Below, in pieces: positions 56,055 through 64,000 of a stretch of DNA of 64,000 bases. The stretch is from Aestuariimicrobium ganziense. Its GTDB lineage: Bacteria > Actinomycetota > Actinomycetes > Propionibacteriales > Propionibacteriaceae. The position numbers and the translations under genes are program-made. The DNA is taken from assembly GCF_015352975.1 (NCBI RefSeq), contig NZ_JACYIZ010000003.1:124001-188000 (forward strand), in the 5' to 3' direction. The notes beneath the pieces were generated by a model. That model ran no database searches. It saw only the letters and a list, made by a program, of their open reading frames with translations, and was not told the DNA's origin. Within the stretch, counting starts at the first letter, position 1. Each line of letters opens with the position of its first letter.

Positions 56055-56440
56055 TTGACCGTTGGGGGTCGCGCACCGAGCACGTGCTGGTGGCCTCGAT
56101 CACCGGGCTGGTCACCGTCCTGGTGTTCTGGTTCATCCCGGCGCTGTCACGGCGAATGCCGCCCGAACTGGTCAACCTGCCGCACAAGCAGTACTGGGGC
56201 CGGCCCGAGAACTACCCCCGCGCGCTGCGCATGATCGGCAACGACCTGGGCTGGTTCGGCGCGGCGACCCTGGCGTTCATGGGGTGGATGTTCTGGCTGG
56301 CGGGGCGGTTGGCGGTCGATCCCTCGACCCCCGCCGCGGGGTTCTGGGTCGCCTTGGTGGTCTACCTCGCCGTCACGGCGGTCTGGGTGATCTCGTTGAC
56401 CGTCGGCGGGCGTTGGCGCCCACCGGCCACGCAGGAGTAG
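56042..56440 (+). CDS. DUF1648-domain membrane protein
   Basis: About 132 residues: a first helix (VASITGLVTVLVFWF), the DUF1648-like segment LPHKQYWGRPEN, then helices at about 65-88 and 100-122. DUF1648 proteins include SdpI-like immunity proteins, but this one is short and unassigned. The 5' end is fused to the broken epimerase gene, and GTG at 56042 is the only reasonable start, so the natural N-terminus is uncertain. Confidence 0.62.
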   Translation: MFNEVDRWGSRTEHVLVASITGLVTVLVFWFIPALSRRMPPELVNLPHKQYWGRPENYPRALRMIGNDLGWFGAATLAFMGWMFWLAGRLAVDPSTPAAGFWVALVVYLAVTAVWVISLTVGGRWRPPATQE

Positions 56441-56462
56441 TGGCAGGCCCTAGGGTCTGCTC

Positions 56463-57782
56463 ATGCCAGCACTGGACGCCCTGCGGGCCCTGGTCGCGAT
56501 CCCGACCGTCTCGCACCCTGACCCGGCCGACGACGACGTCGCTGCCTTCGACGCCTTCCACGCCGAACTCGCCCGCCAGTTCCCCCGGATCCACGCCGAT
56601 CTGGACCTGACCCCGATCGGGCGCCACGGCCTGCTGGTCCGGTGGCGGGGGCGGTCGCAGGATCGTCCGGTGGTGTTGATGGCGCACCTCGACGTCGTCG
56701 GGGTGGACGAGCAGGCGCCGTGGCAGCACCCACCGTTCTCGGCCGACGTGGTCGACCGCGCGGTCTGGGGACGCGGGACGCTCGACGACAAGGGCTCGCT
56801 GGTGGCGCTGTTCAGTGCGGTCGAGGGCCTGCTGGCCGAGGGGTTCGTCCCGGCGCAGGACGTCTGGCTGAGCGTCGGGGACGACGAGGAGGTCGGGGGT
56901 TCCTGTGCTGAGGCCGCGGTGGCCTGGCTGGAGCGCGAGGGTGTGCGGCCTCGGTTCGTCCTCGACGAAGGTGGGGCGGTGGCTGCCGATGCGCTGCCCG
57001 GGGTGAAGCGTCCGGTGGCGGTGATCGGGGTGGCCGAGAAGGGGACGACCGACCTGCGGCTGGTCTGTGAGGGACGAGGTGGGCACTCGAGCACGCCCGC
57101 GGCGAAGGGCCCGACCTGGCGGATCGCGCGGGCGCTGATGCGGTTGGAGCGCTCACCGATGCCGGCCAGGCTGCCCGGGACGGTCGCCGAGATGATGCGC
57201 CGGGTGGCCGACGAGGTGCCGACTGTCGTCGGTGGGCTGCTGCGCCGGGCGGACCGGCTGGAGCCGGTGCTGGTGCGGGCGCTCGGAGTGGCGGGTGCCG
57301 AGGCTGCAGCGATGACCCGGACGACGATCGCCGCGACCACCCTGTCGGGCAGCCCCGGGCGCAACGTGCTGGCGACCAGGGCCGAGGCCGGGCTCAACGC
57401 CCGGATCCTGCCCGGCGACACCGTCGACGACGTGATGACCCACGTGCGCAAGGTCGTCCGAGACAGGCACGTCACGGTTGAACTGGTGCGCGCCGGTGAG
57501 GCGACGCCGGTGTCTCCCTCGACCGGCGACGAGGCGTTCGAACTGCTGGAAGGCCTTGTCGCACGGCACTTCCGTGAGGCGATGGTGACGCCCTACCTGG
57601 TGATGGGGGCCACGGATGCTCGCCACTTCACCCGGATCTGCGACCGGGTCTACCGGTTCACGCCGCTGCGGATGAGCAAGGCGCAACGAGCCTCACTGCA
57701 CTCCTACGACGAGCACCTGCTGGTCGGTGACCTGGAGGCCGGAGTGGCGTGGTACCGCTCGCTGGTCGAGGCGCTGACGTGA
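56463..57782 (+). CDS. M20 family dipeptidase/carboxypeptidase
   Basis: A 439-residue zinc metallopeptidase, probably a cytosolic dipeptidase. The metal sites are MAHLDVV (His, catalytic Asp) followed by WGRGTLDDKG, then GDDEEVGG with the catalytic glutamate, and GRGGHSSTP, VMGATDARHF further on. All ligands look intact. It overlaps the following MFS gene by GTGA. Confidence 0.9.
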   Translation: MPALDALRALVAIPTVSHPDPADDDVAAFDAFHAELARQFPRIHADLDLTPIGRHGLLVRWRGRSQDRPVVLMAHLDVVGVDEQAPWQHPPFSADVVDRAVWGRGTLDDKGSLVALFSAVEGLLAEGFVPAQDVWLSVGDDEEVGGSCAEAAVAWLEREGVRPRFVLDEGGAVAADALPGVKRPVAVIGVAEKGTTDLRLVCEGRGGHSSTPAAKGPTWRIARALMRLERSPMPARLPGTVAEMMRRVADEVPTVVGGLLRRADRLEPVLVRALGVAGAEAAAMTRTTIAATTLSGSPGRNVLATRAEAGLNARILPGDTVDDVMTHVRKVVRDRHVTVELVRAGEATPVSPSTGDEAFELLEGLVARHFREAMVTPYLVMGATDARHFTRICDRVYRFTPLRMSKAQRASLHSYDEHLLVGDLEAGVAWYRSLVEALT

Positions 57783-59220
57783 GTACGCCGGACGTGGGCG
57801 GGGCCGTGCGTGGCCTGGTGGCCGTCGTCGGGTTCCTGGTGCTGGTCGAGGTGGCCTCGGGTGTGCTGCAGGGCTTCTACACCCCGATCTATCCCCAGAT
57901 CGCCGAGCACCTGACGATCCACGAGGGTGACGTCAACTGGTTCGAGGCCGCCCAGTTGGTGGTGTCGGCGCGCTGTGCATTCCGCTGTTGGCGCGGATGG
58001 CCGACCTGGTCGGGCACAAGCGTGTGCTGCTGATCTCGACCGCGGTGACCGCGCTCGGGTCGTGGGTGCTGGCGTGGGCGCCGAACTTCTGGACCTTCCT
58101 GATCGGTTGGGCGATCCAGGGTGCGTACGTGGTGTGGCTGCCGATCGAGGTGGCCCTGGTGCACCGGCGGACGCGGGCGTCTGGGCGCCAGCAGTTGCTG
58201 ACCCGTCGCGCCGCGGCGGTGCTGGTGGGGGCGCTGGAGTTGTCGGTGATCGTGGCGGCCTTGAGTGCCGGCCTGCTCGAGGGTTCACTCGGGATGAACT
58301 GGCTGCTCAGCCTGCCCGCGATCGTGGTGACGGCGGTCTTCTTCGTGATCCTGGTCGGCATCGAGCAGACTCCCGGTGACGATGCCGACGGACGACTCGA
58401 CTGGGGCGGACTCGGGCTGGTGACGCTGTCGCTGGGGCTGCTGATGGCAGGGCTCGTGCTGCTGCGGTTGTGGGGCGCGGGTGCGCTCGCCGGTTGGGGC
58501 CTGATCGTCGTGGCACTGGTCGTGTTCGGGGTGTTCGTCCGGTTTGAACTGCGGCATCCCGAGCCGGTGGTCGACATGCGGCTGTTCGGGTCGTCCAAGC
58601 AGTGGCCGGTGCAGCTGACCGCGTTCCTGTTCGGGGTGCCGGTGCTGGGTGGGCAGATCCCGCTGTCGACCTTCGCTCAGGCTGACCCGGCGGCGCGGGG
58701 GTACGGACTGGGTGTGGAGCCGGCGTTCGTGTCGACACTGATCGGGCTCTACGTGATCACGCTGGCGGTGGGGGCGTTCACGTTGCCGCTGACCACCCGG
58801 TTGTTGGGTGGCACGAGGCAGGCGTTGCTGGTGGCCTGCCTGCTGGTGGCGACCGGCTACCTGCTGTGGCTGCCGTTCCACACCCACACCTGGCAGGCGC
58901 TGCTGAACCTGGCGATCGCCGGCTTCGGTTCGGGTGCGTTGGTGGCGGCGCTGCCAGCGGCTGCCGCCGCCGGAGCTCCCCCCGAGCGCACCGGGATCGC
59001 CACCGGTATGACGAACGGGACGAAGACGGTGGGCGGTGCGATCGCGTCGGCGGTGTTCGCGATCGCCCTGACTGCGACCGGATCGCTGGACGCCGCGTCG
59101 GAGACCGTGGCGCCGCTCAGCGGCTACTACACCGTCTGGGCGGTGTGTGCTGGAGCGGCGCTGCTGGCGGCGCTGGCGTTGGTGCTGGCTCCGCGGGATG
59201 CGTTCGCGACTCGGGAGTGA
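57779..59220 (+). pseudogene. MFS transporter with frameshift
   Basis: The N-terminal helix frame (VAVVGFLVLVEVASGVLQ, DVNWFEAAQLVVSA) and the rest (ARMADLVGHKRVLL onward, 400 residues with about twelve further helices) are in different phases. Near 57970 the bases GCGCGCTG appear where GCGCTG or one base more would restore the family's VSALCIPLLARMADL. Either a recent frameshift or a sequencing error in a GC repeat. Everything else looks intact, and the overlap with the peptidase stop (GTGA) is natural. Confidence 0.8.
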
Positions 59221-59232
59221 GTGGGCGAACGT

Positions 59233-59622
59233 TCAGATCGCGGGCGCGATGTCGGTGTGAGTGAAGTCGTCGCCGACGAACAACAGCTTCTGTCCCGTGG
59301 TGCTGGCCAACGCGTAGGAGAAGCAGTCACCGAAGTTGAGTCGCGCCGGGGATCCCGAGCCGCGGCCGTAGCGCCGGTGGGCATCACGCGCCACGCGGGC
59401 CTGTCGCCCATCGACCGGGACGATCTCCACCTTCAACTCATCCAGCACAGTCTCGAGGCGTTGCCCATGCGTCACGGAGCGATTGTCGGCAACGATGCCA
59501 AGTTCGACCCACGTCGCCGCAGACACCTGGAGTTGGGGAGCCTGCAGCGCCACTTGGAGCAGGGCCCGGGCGCCGGGTTCGTGGTTGAGGATCGCCATCA
59601 CCGCAGAGGAATCGATGATCAC
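59233..59622 (-). CDS. vapC: PIN-domain toxin VapC
   Basis: A 129-residue PIN-fold ribonuclease toxin. Acidic active-site residues are visible: Asp4 (MIIDSS), Glu40 (WVELGIV), Asp in FGDCFSYALA and the FVGDDF segment. The start overlaps its antitoxin stop (ATGA). VapC toxins cleave RNA when released from VapB. The 3' end is convergent with the preceding MFS gene. Confidence 0.9.
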   Translation of the reverse strand: MIIDSSAVMAILNHEPGARALLQVALQAPQLQVSAATWVELGIVADNRSVTHGQRLETVLDELKVEIVPVDGRQARVARDAHRRYGRGSGSPARLNFGDCFSYALASTTGQKLLFVGDDFTHTDIAPAI

Positions 59623-59888
59623 CTCGGCAACCCTGTCGCGTCGTCGTATAGATCGTTGATGGACAGGATTTCACCGTGTTGGTGCCCCGGATCGGCGATG
59701 TACTCGGCGGCGATGGACCAGATGAGATCTGCCCGAGCCGCCGTGGCTGCGGCTTCCGGGTCCTGGCCGTACTCACGCAGAAGCTTCTCGAGTGCCTCTT
59801 CGATGGCACCTGTCTGCGTCTTGCCCGTCGCCTCGGCTGCGGCGCGCGCGAGTTCGTGCACCCGGGGGTTCTTGATGTTCAGACCCAT
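59619..59888 (-). CDS. vapB: VapB-type antitoxin
   Basis: An 89-residue antitoxin. An N-terminal ribbon-helix-helix-like DNA-binding part (LNIKNPRVHELARAAAEATGKT) precedes an acidic toxin-binding tail. Encoded first and translationally coupled to vapC. Likely autoregulates through the repeats upstream. Confidence 0.85.
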   Translation of the reverse strand: MGLNIKNPRVHELARAAAEATGKTQTGAIEEALEKLLREYGQDPEAAATAARADLIWSIAAEYIADPGHQHGEILSINDLYDDATGLPR

Positions 59889-59896
59889 GGAACCAA

Positions 59897-59926
59897 TCTA
59901 CCATAGGCGATGTCTACCGTTCTACC
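59897..59926. promoter_or_regulatory. TCTACC repeats upstream of vapB
   Basis: Three TCTACC hexamers start at 59897, 59913 and 59921, just before the vapB start. A TATGGT on the minus strand inside the cluster could be the -10 element. The repeats are candidate sites for VapB autorepression. Confidence 0.45.
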
Positions 59927-59990
59927 CTTCTCCTGGCACTCGCGTCGTGCATGATTCGTCACACCTTGTCGCCCGCTTGTGGAGGTAGCC

Positions 59991-60800
59991 GTGACCACCG
60001 ACGTTCGCGCACCGGAGTCGTCCATCGTCGTCCCGATGTCGCTGATCGCGGCTGGATCGGTGTTCCTGACCATCCAGGCCCACGAGTACGCACACGGGCT
60101 GGCCGGCCTGGTCCAGACCGGCGGCATGTGGGTCAAGTCGGGCAGTGCCGATGCGATCTCACCCGGCGATGCCACCCAGCAGGGCGTGCTGATGCTGGCC
60201 GGGCCGCTGTTCTCGCTGGTGACCGGTGCGCTGATCTACTTCACGACCCGGGGCATGCGCGAGGGGTTCGGACGATGGGTCGCCACCTGGCTGGGGCTGG
60301 TCGGCATGATGAACTTCTTCGGCTACCTGATGACGTCGGTGGCAGGCGGCCCCGGCGACATCTCGGGGGCGATCACCCAGTTCGGCTGGCCCGGGTGGCT
60401 CTCGATCCCGCTCTTCTTCGTCGGCGCTGCCGGCATGGTCTGGCTCTCGTGGCTGTTCTGCCACGACGTGCGTCGCGTGGGCGACGACATGCCGATGATG
60501 CGACGACTGGGCGTGTGGCCGTGGCTGTGGGGCACGGTGCTGGTCGTCGTGGTCGGCGCGTTGCTGACGCTGCTCGGCCCGGCCGGTGACGGACTGACCG
60601 GTGGCGAGATCGTCCTGTCGCTGATGGCGCTGTTCGCCGCCCTGGTGTTCGCCCCGATGTTCACCTTCTTCGTCAAGCTGGTGCCGCACGGGGGTGGACG
60701 ACCCGACCTCGGGACGAAGGCGGCGGCGATCGTCTATTTCGTGGTGGCGGTGGCGATCTGGGCGTTCCACTCGTTCGTCACGGTGCGGATCGGGAGCTGA
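59991..60800 (+). CDS. Multi-helix membrane protein with HExxH motif (M50-like)
   Basis: A 269-residue integral membrane protein with about six helices. The first helix holds H31-E32-x-x-H35 (AHEYAHG), a zinc-protease motif, followed by an AGPLFSL segment like the AGPL motif of M50 site-2 proteases. The third M50 motif (NPDG) is not evident, so activity is uncertain. GTG start after GGAGG. Alternatively a non-enzymatic membrane protein. Confidence 0.65.
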   Translation: MTTDVRAPESSIVVPMSLIAAGSVFLTIQAHEYAHGLAGLVQTGGMWVKSGSADAISPGDATQQGVLMLAGPLFSLVTGALIYFTTRGMREGFGRWVATWLGLVGMMNFFGYLMTSVAGGPGDISGAITQFGWPGWLSIPLFFVGAAGMVWLSWLFCHDVRRVGDDMPMMRRLGVWPWLWGTVLVVVVGALLTLLGPAGDGLTGGEIVLSLMALFAALVFAPMFTFFVKLVPHGGGRPDLGTKAAAIVYFVVAVAIWAFHSFVTVRIGS

Positions 60801-60806
60801 ATCAGG

Positions 60807-61500
60807 TCACTCCTGGTCGCTGGGTGCCTCGACCATCCAGAAGACCGCGCCCTGGGGGTCGATGACCGGCAGCATGCGTCCGCGACACCGAAGTAGGCCA
60901 GCCAGTGCGGGCGGGTGCCCTCAGGGGCGTCCATCATGCCGCCCATGCCGCCGACGGGACGATCGGTGCCGCCCAGCCGGAAGGTGCGGTAGTCGTCGCC
61001 GGCCATCGGCAGGGGGTCGAACTCGTGCCCGAAGACAGATGCGTAGAAGGTGCGAGCGGCGTCGGGTCGCTGGTGCGAAGGTCTTCCCAGTACAGACCGC
61101 CGGGTTGGTTGACGACTTGGCAGCCGTTGTGGGCGCGGGCCTGCCAGACGCCGAAGCCAGCGCCGGTCGGGTCAGTGGCGAGCACGAAGCGTCCCATCGG
61201 GCCCGCCTCGGCCGGGCCGACAGTCAGCGTGCCGCCGTGCTCGGTGACGGTGGATGCAGTCTGGTCGACGTCGTCGCTGGCGAAGTAGACGCCCCAGCCG
61301 TCCGGCGCGGCAGGGTGGGTGGGACCGAGACCGGCGACGACGTGGTCACCGATCTTGGCCAGGTGGTAGTCACCGGGCTGCTCGGCGTACTCCCACCCGA
61401 ACAGCGTGGTGTAGAAGTCGAGGATCTTCGACGGCTCGGGGGAGTGCAGGTCGATCCAACACGGGGTACCGGCGGGCCATGGCTCGGTACGCAGCGTCAT
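60807..61500 (-). pseudogene. Two-domain VOC (glyoxalase-like) protein, frameshifted and deleted
   Basis: The first VOC domain is intact (CWIDLHSPEPSKILDFYTTLFGW, GWGVYFASDDVDQ). Early in domain 2 a one-base loss after RTSDP shifts frame; the other phase continues as RTFYASVFGHEFDPLPMAGDDY and PHWLAYFGVADA. There a second break with missing sequence leads to a third phase, MLPVIDPQGAVFWMVEAPSDQE, then the natural stop. Two lesions plus a small deletion make it non-functional. Confidence 0.85.
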
Positions 61501-61577
61501 GGCTTCATCGAACCCGAAGGCGGCTAGTAGCTGGCCTCGATCACCTGGTCTTGGCCATCGAGGGGGAGGGGCGGTCG

Positions 61578-62195
61578 TCAGCCCAACGCGTCGACTGCTC
61601 CCGACAGGTGATCGTGGGCGGCGGTTCGTCCGGCCAGCATCAGCAGCAGCCAGCGAAGCTCACCTTCGACCACCTGCCCGGTCCCCTGCTGCCAGTCGCC
61701 GTCGGTGGCCACCAGGCGCACCCCGTGAAGAGGCGTCCTGAGCGCCATGCCACCCTTCTCGTTGAGCTCGATGGTGCGGTTAAGCGAGGCGATGAGCGGC
61801 TCATGGGGCGGCTTGTGGTCGATACCCAGTGGAACGCAGACGTCCTGCGTGTGGACGAGGGCATCGGTCAGCGGCTCCATCGGCGAGACGAACGGCGGCT
61901 TCACGCGTCGGCCGCTGAACGACCGCAGCTTCTGGATGATCTGAGTGTGAGAGAGCGGGCTGGCGATGGCCATGGTGCGGATCATCGCGTCGCCGTTGAA
62001 ACGGGCACGGACCATCGGAATCAGGGCCTGGTGCAGCTTGACGTCAGAGCCGGCGACATGGGCTCCGACGTCGCGAACCGACCACTCGGCGCAGAGTGAC
62101 GGACGCGACCACTGGTCATCGGTCAGCCCTTCGAGGATGTCGGCGAGGGCGGTGCGCTGGGTGTCGATGTGTTGCCAGATCGTGTCGGTGTCCAT
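61578..62195 (-). CDS. Maleylpyruvate isomerase family / DinB-like mycothiol-dependent enzyme
   Basis: A 205-residue four-helix DinB-fold protein of the mycothiol-dependent maleylpyruvate isomerase family. Metal-site histidines are in GAHVAGSD near residue 50, VHTQDVCVPLG, and AAHDHLSG near the C-terminus. With mshA/mshB in the genome, use of mycothiol is plausible. Divergent from a MarR gene; probably its target. Confidence 0.82.
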   Translation of the reverse strand: MDTDTIWQHIDTQRTALADILEGLTDDQWSRPSLCAEWSVRDVGAHVAGSDVKLHQALIPMVRARFNGDAMIRTMAIASPLSHTQIIQKLRSFSGRRVKPPFVSPMEPLTDALVHTQDVCVPLGIDHKPPHEPLIASLNRTIELNEKGGMALRTPLHGVRLVATDGDWQQGTGQVVEGELRWLLLMLAGRTAAHDHLSGAVDALG

Positions 62196-62234
62196 CTCTG
62201 CCTCCGAGACAACTAGTACGATAATCTGACCAAT

Positions 62235-62696
62235 GTGACATCAGGGGGAGTGGTTGGTCAAGAGGCGGACGACAGCCGCCTGGGGGTTCTTCTGTTCGTG
62301 GCGAGCCGATCCTTGGAGGAGCGGGCGCACCGGGCGGTCGTTGAGGCTGGGGCGAGCGACATCACGCCGGCCCAGGCGCGGCTGCTCGCCCGGGTGGGTC
62401 CGGACGGGACGCGGCTCGTTGACCTGGCAGCCCAGGCACGGGTGACGAAGCAGACCGCGGGGCACCTGGTTGACCAGCTGGAGGCGGCGGAATACGTCGA
62501 GCGGGTACGCGACCCTTCCGATGGACGAGCGCGGCTGGTGCAGCTGACTGACAGGGCGCAGGAACTTGTCCCGGTCGCGAATGCTGAAGTGGCGCGGGCA
62601 CTGGGTGAGTGGCGGGCCCGCCTGGGTGATCGGCGGATGCGGCAGTTCACGGAGGCGCTGATCGCGCTGCAGGAGATCACCGATCCTTGGCGGTGA
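62235..62696 (+). CDS. MarR family transcriptional regulator
   Basis: A 153-residue winged-helix regulator (ITPAQARLLARV, LVDLAAQARVTKQTAGHLVDQLEAAEYVER, DPSDGRARLVQLT). It is divergent from the mycothiol-type enzyme across 39 bases of AT-rich DNA (ACTAGTACGATAATC), the probable shared operator. Likely controls itself and its neighbour in response to a toxic ligand. Confidence 0.88.
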   Translation: MTSGGVVGQEADDSRLGVLLFVASRSLEERAHRAVVEAGASDITPAQARLLARVGPDGTRLVDLAAQARVTKQTAGHLVDQLEAAEYVERVRDPSDGRARLVQLTDRAQELVPVANAEVARALGEWRARLGDRRMRQFTEALIALQEITDPWR

Positions 62697-62702
62697 CCCG
62701 TG

Positions 62703-63881
62703 TCACTCGACCGAGCGCAGGTACCGGCCGAAGTGCGGCACGGTGAACGCGATCTTGCCGCGCTCGCCTGACCACACAAGCCCCTTCTTCATCAGGGCGT
62801 CGCGCGCCGGCGACAGTGACTGGGCCTTGCGCCCGACCTGCTCGGCGACGGCGGCGGACGACACGGTCTCGTCCCCGGTCTGCTCGCTGACCTCGGCCAT
62901 TGCCCGCAGGTACTCGCGCTCAGCGGGGGTCGCGCGCTCGTACCTCGACCCGAAGAACCCCACCCCCAACTCGGCCTCGGCCTCGGGCACGGCCACCTGT
63001 ACATCGCCCAACTGGATCGGCGAACTGGGAGCCACGTCCCAGACGACCTTGCCGTAGGCCTGGATGAAGTAGGGGTAGCCACCGGTCGCGCGATACATCT
63101 CGTCCAGTGCCTCGTCGGTGAAGCGCGCCCCCTCGTCCGCTGCGGGTGCGGTCAGCGCCAGGTCGGCGGCCTCCCGGGCCAGCCGGTCGATCCGCATGTA
63201 GCGGAACAGCCGCTCCGAGTACGACTTGGACGCACTCAGCACCGCAGGCAGGTGGGGGAGTCCGGCCCCGACCACGATCAGCGGCAGCCCCGACTGGCTG
63301 ATCTCGTGGGCTGCCGCACACAGCGCCGACACGTCATCGGGCCCCAGGTCCTGCATCTCGTCGATGAACAGCGCCACCCCGCGCTGCAGATCCGATGCCA
63401 GACCGCCGACGTCACTGAGCAACTCGACCAGGTCGATCTCGATGTCGCCGGAATCGGCTCGTCCCCGCACCGCCGGTGCGTTGATGCCCGGGCTCCAGCG
63501 CTCGCTCGGCTTGGCCTTCGGTCCCGCACCTGCCTCGACGAATGCCTTCAGCGTCCCGAGCACCTGGTCGGCATCGGGGTGCCCCAACTCGCGGATCGCC
63601 AGATGAAGCGCCGCCCCCAGCGGACGCCGCATGTCCTGCCCCGGCCGGGCCTCGAACTTGCCCGTGCCGAAGCCGGCCTTCACTGCGGCTGAACGCAGTG
63701 CGTTGAGCAGCACGGTCTTGCCCACGCCCCGCAGCCCGGTCAGCATGATCGAGCGCTCGGGTCGTCCGCGCAGGGTGCGCGCCAGCACAATGTCGAATGC
63801 CTCGAGCTGCTCGTCGCGTCCGGCGAGCTCGGGCGGACGCTGGCCCGCACCGGGCGCGTAGGGGTTGGCGATCGGATCCAT
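62703..63881 (-). CDS. AAA+ ATP-binding protein, ORC/STAND-like
   Basis: A 392-residue cytosolic ATPase. Walker A is GLRGVGKT (residues 49-56) and Walker B ALFIDEMQDL near residue 168; a sensor-like IVVGAGLPHLP follows. The C-terminal 100 residues form a winged helix (YLRAMAEVSEQ, LMKKGLVWSGERGKIAF). Such proteins occur singly in actinobacteria and have been linked to mobile or defence regions, but this one lacks partners. Function unknown. Confidence 0.8.
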   Translation of the reverse strand: MDPIANPYAPGAGQRPPELAGRDEQLEAFDIVLARTLRGRPERSIMLTGLRGVGKTVLLNALRSAAVKAGFGTGKFEARPGQDMRRPLGAALHLAIRELGHPDADQVLGTLKAFVEAGAGPKAKPSERWSPGINAPAVRGRADSGDIEIDLVELLSDVGGLASDLQRGVALFIDEMQDLGPDDVSALCAAAHEISQSGLPLIVVGAGLPHLPAVLSASKSYSERLFRYMRIDRLAREAADLALTAPAADEGARFTDEALDEMYRATGGYPYFIQAYGKVVWDVAPSSPIQLGDVQVAVPEAEAELGVGFFGSRYERATPAEREYLRAMAEVSEQTGDETVSSAAVAEQVGRKAQSLSPARDALMKKGLVWSGERGKIAFTVPHFGRYLRSVE

Positions 63882-63897
63882 GATCGGACTGTATGCG

Positions 63898-63923
63898 AAT
63901 GTCTAGTGTTTTCCGCAGACATT
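63898..63923. promoter_or_regulatory. Inverted repeat upstream of AAA ATPase gene
   Basis: AATGTCT and AGACATT form seven-base arms separated by twelve bases, 17 bases before the ATPase start on the minus strand and next to AT-rich DNA. Possibly an operator. The rest of the window to its end shows no recognisable gene. Confidence 0.35.
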
Positions 63924-64000
63924 GGCAGAGTGTCGGAGACGATCCAAGACAGTCCTAGCGTGAGTCCGTGACCAGCGCCCGGTCGACCACAGCCCTGCCG

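Overview
The window is high-GC DNA from an actinobacterium. The lineage markers are mycothiol biosynthesis genes (mshA, mshB), a mycothiol-dependent isomerase-family protein, the pcnA / DUF6049 / pseudokinase / sigM locus known from mycobacteria, a DUF222 HNH endonuclease and an actinobacterial stress-type operon (DUF3618, holin-X). Genes are tightly packed, with many ATGA or GTGA stop/start overlaps. The mix, including class I Fe-S fumarase, fits a Propionibacteriales-like organism, but the genus cannot be fixed from the sequence alone. I found no rRNA, tRNA, CRISPR array, insertion sequence or prophage, and no stretch above 300 bases lacking a gene or gene remnant.

Layout: 0.04-3.2 kb, sugar or polyol catabolic operon behind a LacI-type operator; 3.2-7.5 kb, LppM-like lipoprotein, glpK, small proteins, esterase; 7.4-14.9 kb, minus-strand run pcnA, DUF6049, pseudokinase, sigM, membrane protein, paired SMR exporters; 14.9-24.6 kb, glycerate kinase-GNAT fusion, RhtA-like exporter with nucleotidyltransferase, MscS, methyltransferase, mini-CarD, ArsR/MFS pair, sirtuin, penicillin-binding protein; 24.6-30.8 kb, response regulator with ruined kinase, fumarase, stress operon, and a ruined flavin electron-transfer cluster; 30.7-37.4 kb, citrate synthase, diiron-like protein, LssY, nadE operon; 37.4-45.1 kb, three related proteins ending in LPKTGN, HNH endonuclease, DNA repair glycosylase, dehydrogenase; 45.2-53.5 kb, treZ, sulfatase, two TIMP-like proteins, mshB-mshA; 53.5-64 kb, secreted esterase, epimerase, peptidase, vapBC, several decayed genes, AAA ATPase.

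Two themes stand out. First, two intact secreted proteins and one shortened relative end exactly at LPKTGN, with none of the hydrophobic anchor and basic tail that a sortase signal needs, and they share an upstream element at a fixed distance from the start codon in the two intact copies. Second, many loci carry internal deletions or frameshifts (histidine kinase, ferric reductase/FMN-binding/ApbE, VOC protein, MFS transporter, ADP-ribosylglycohydrolase, GH15 tail, epimerase 3' end), and murJ is missing from its usual place between DUF6049 and the pseudokinase. This looks like ongoing reductive evolution by short deletions.
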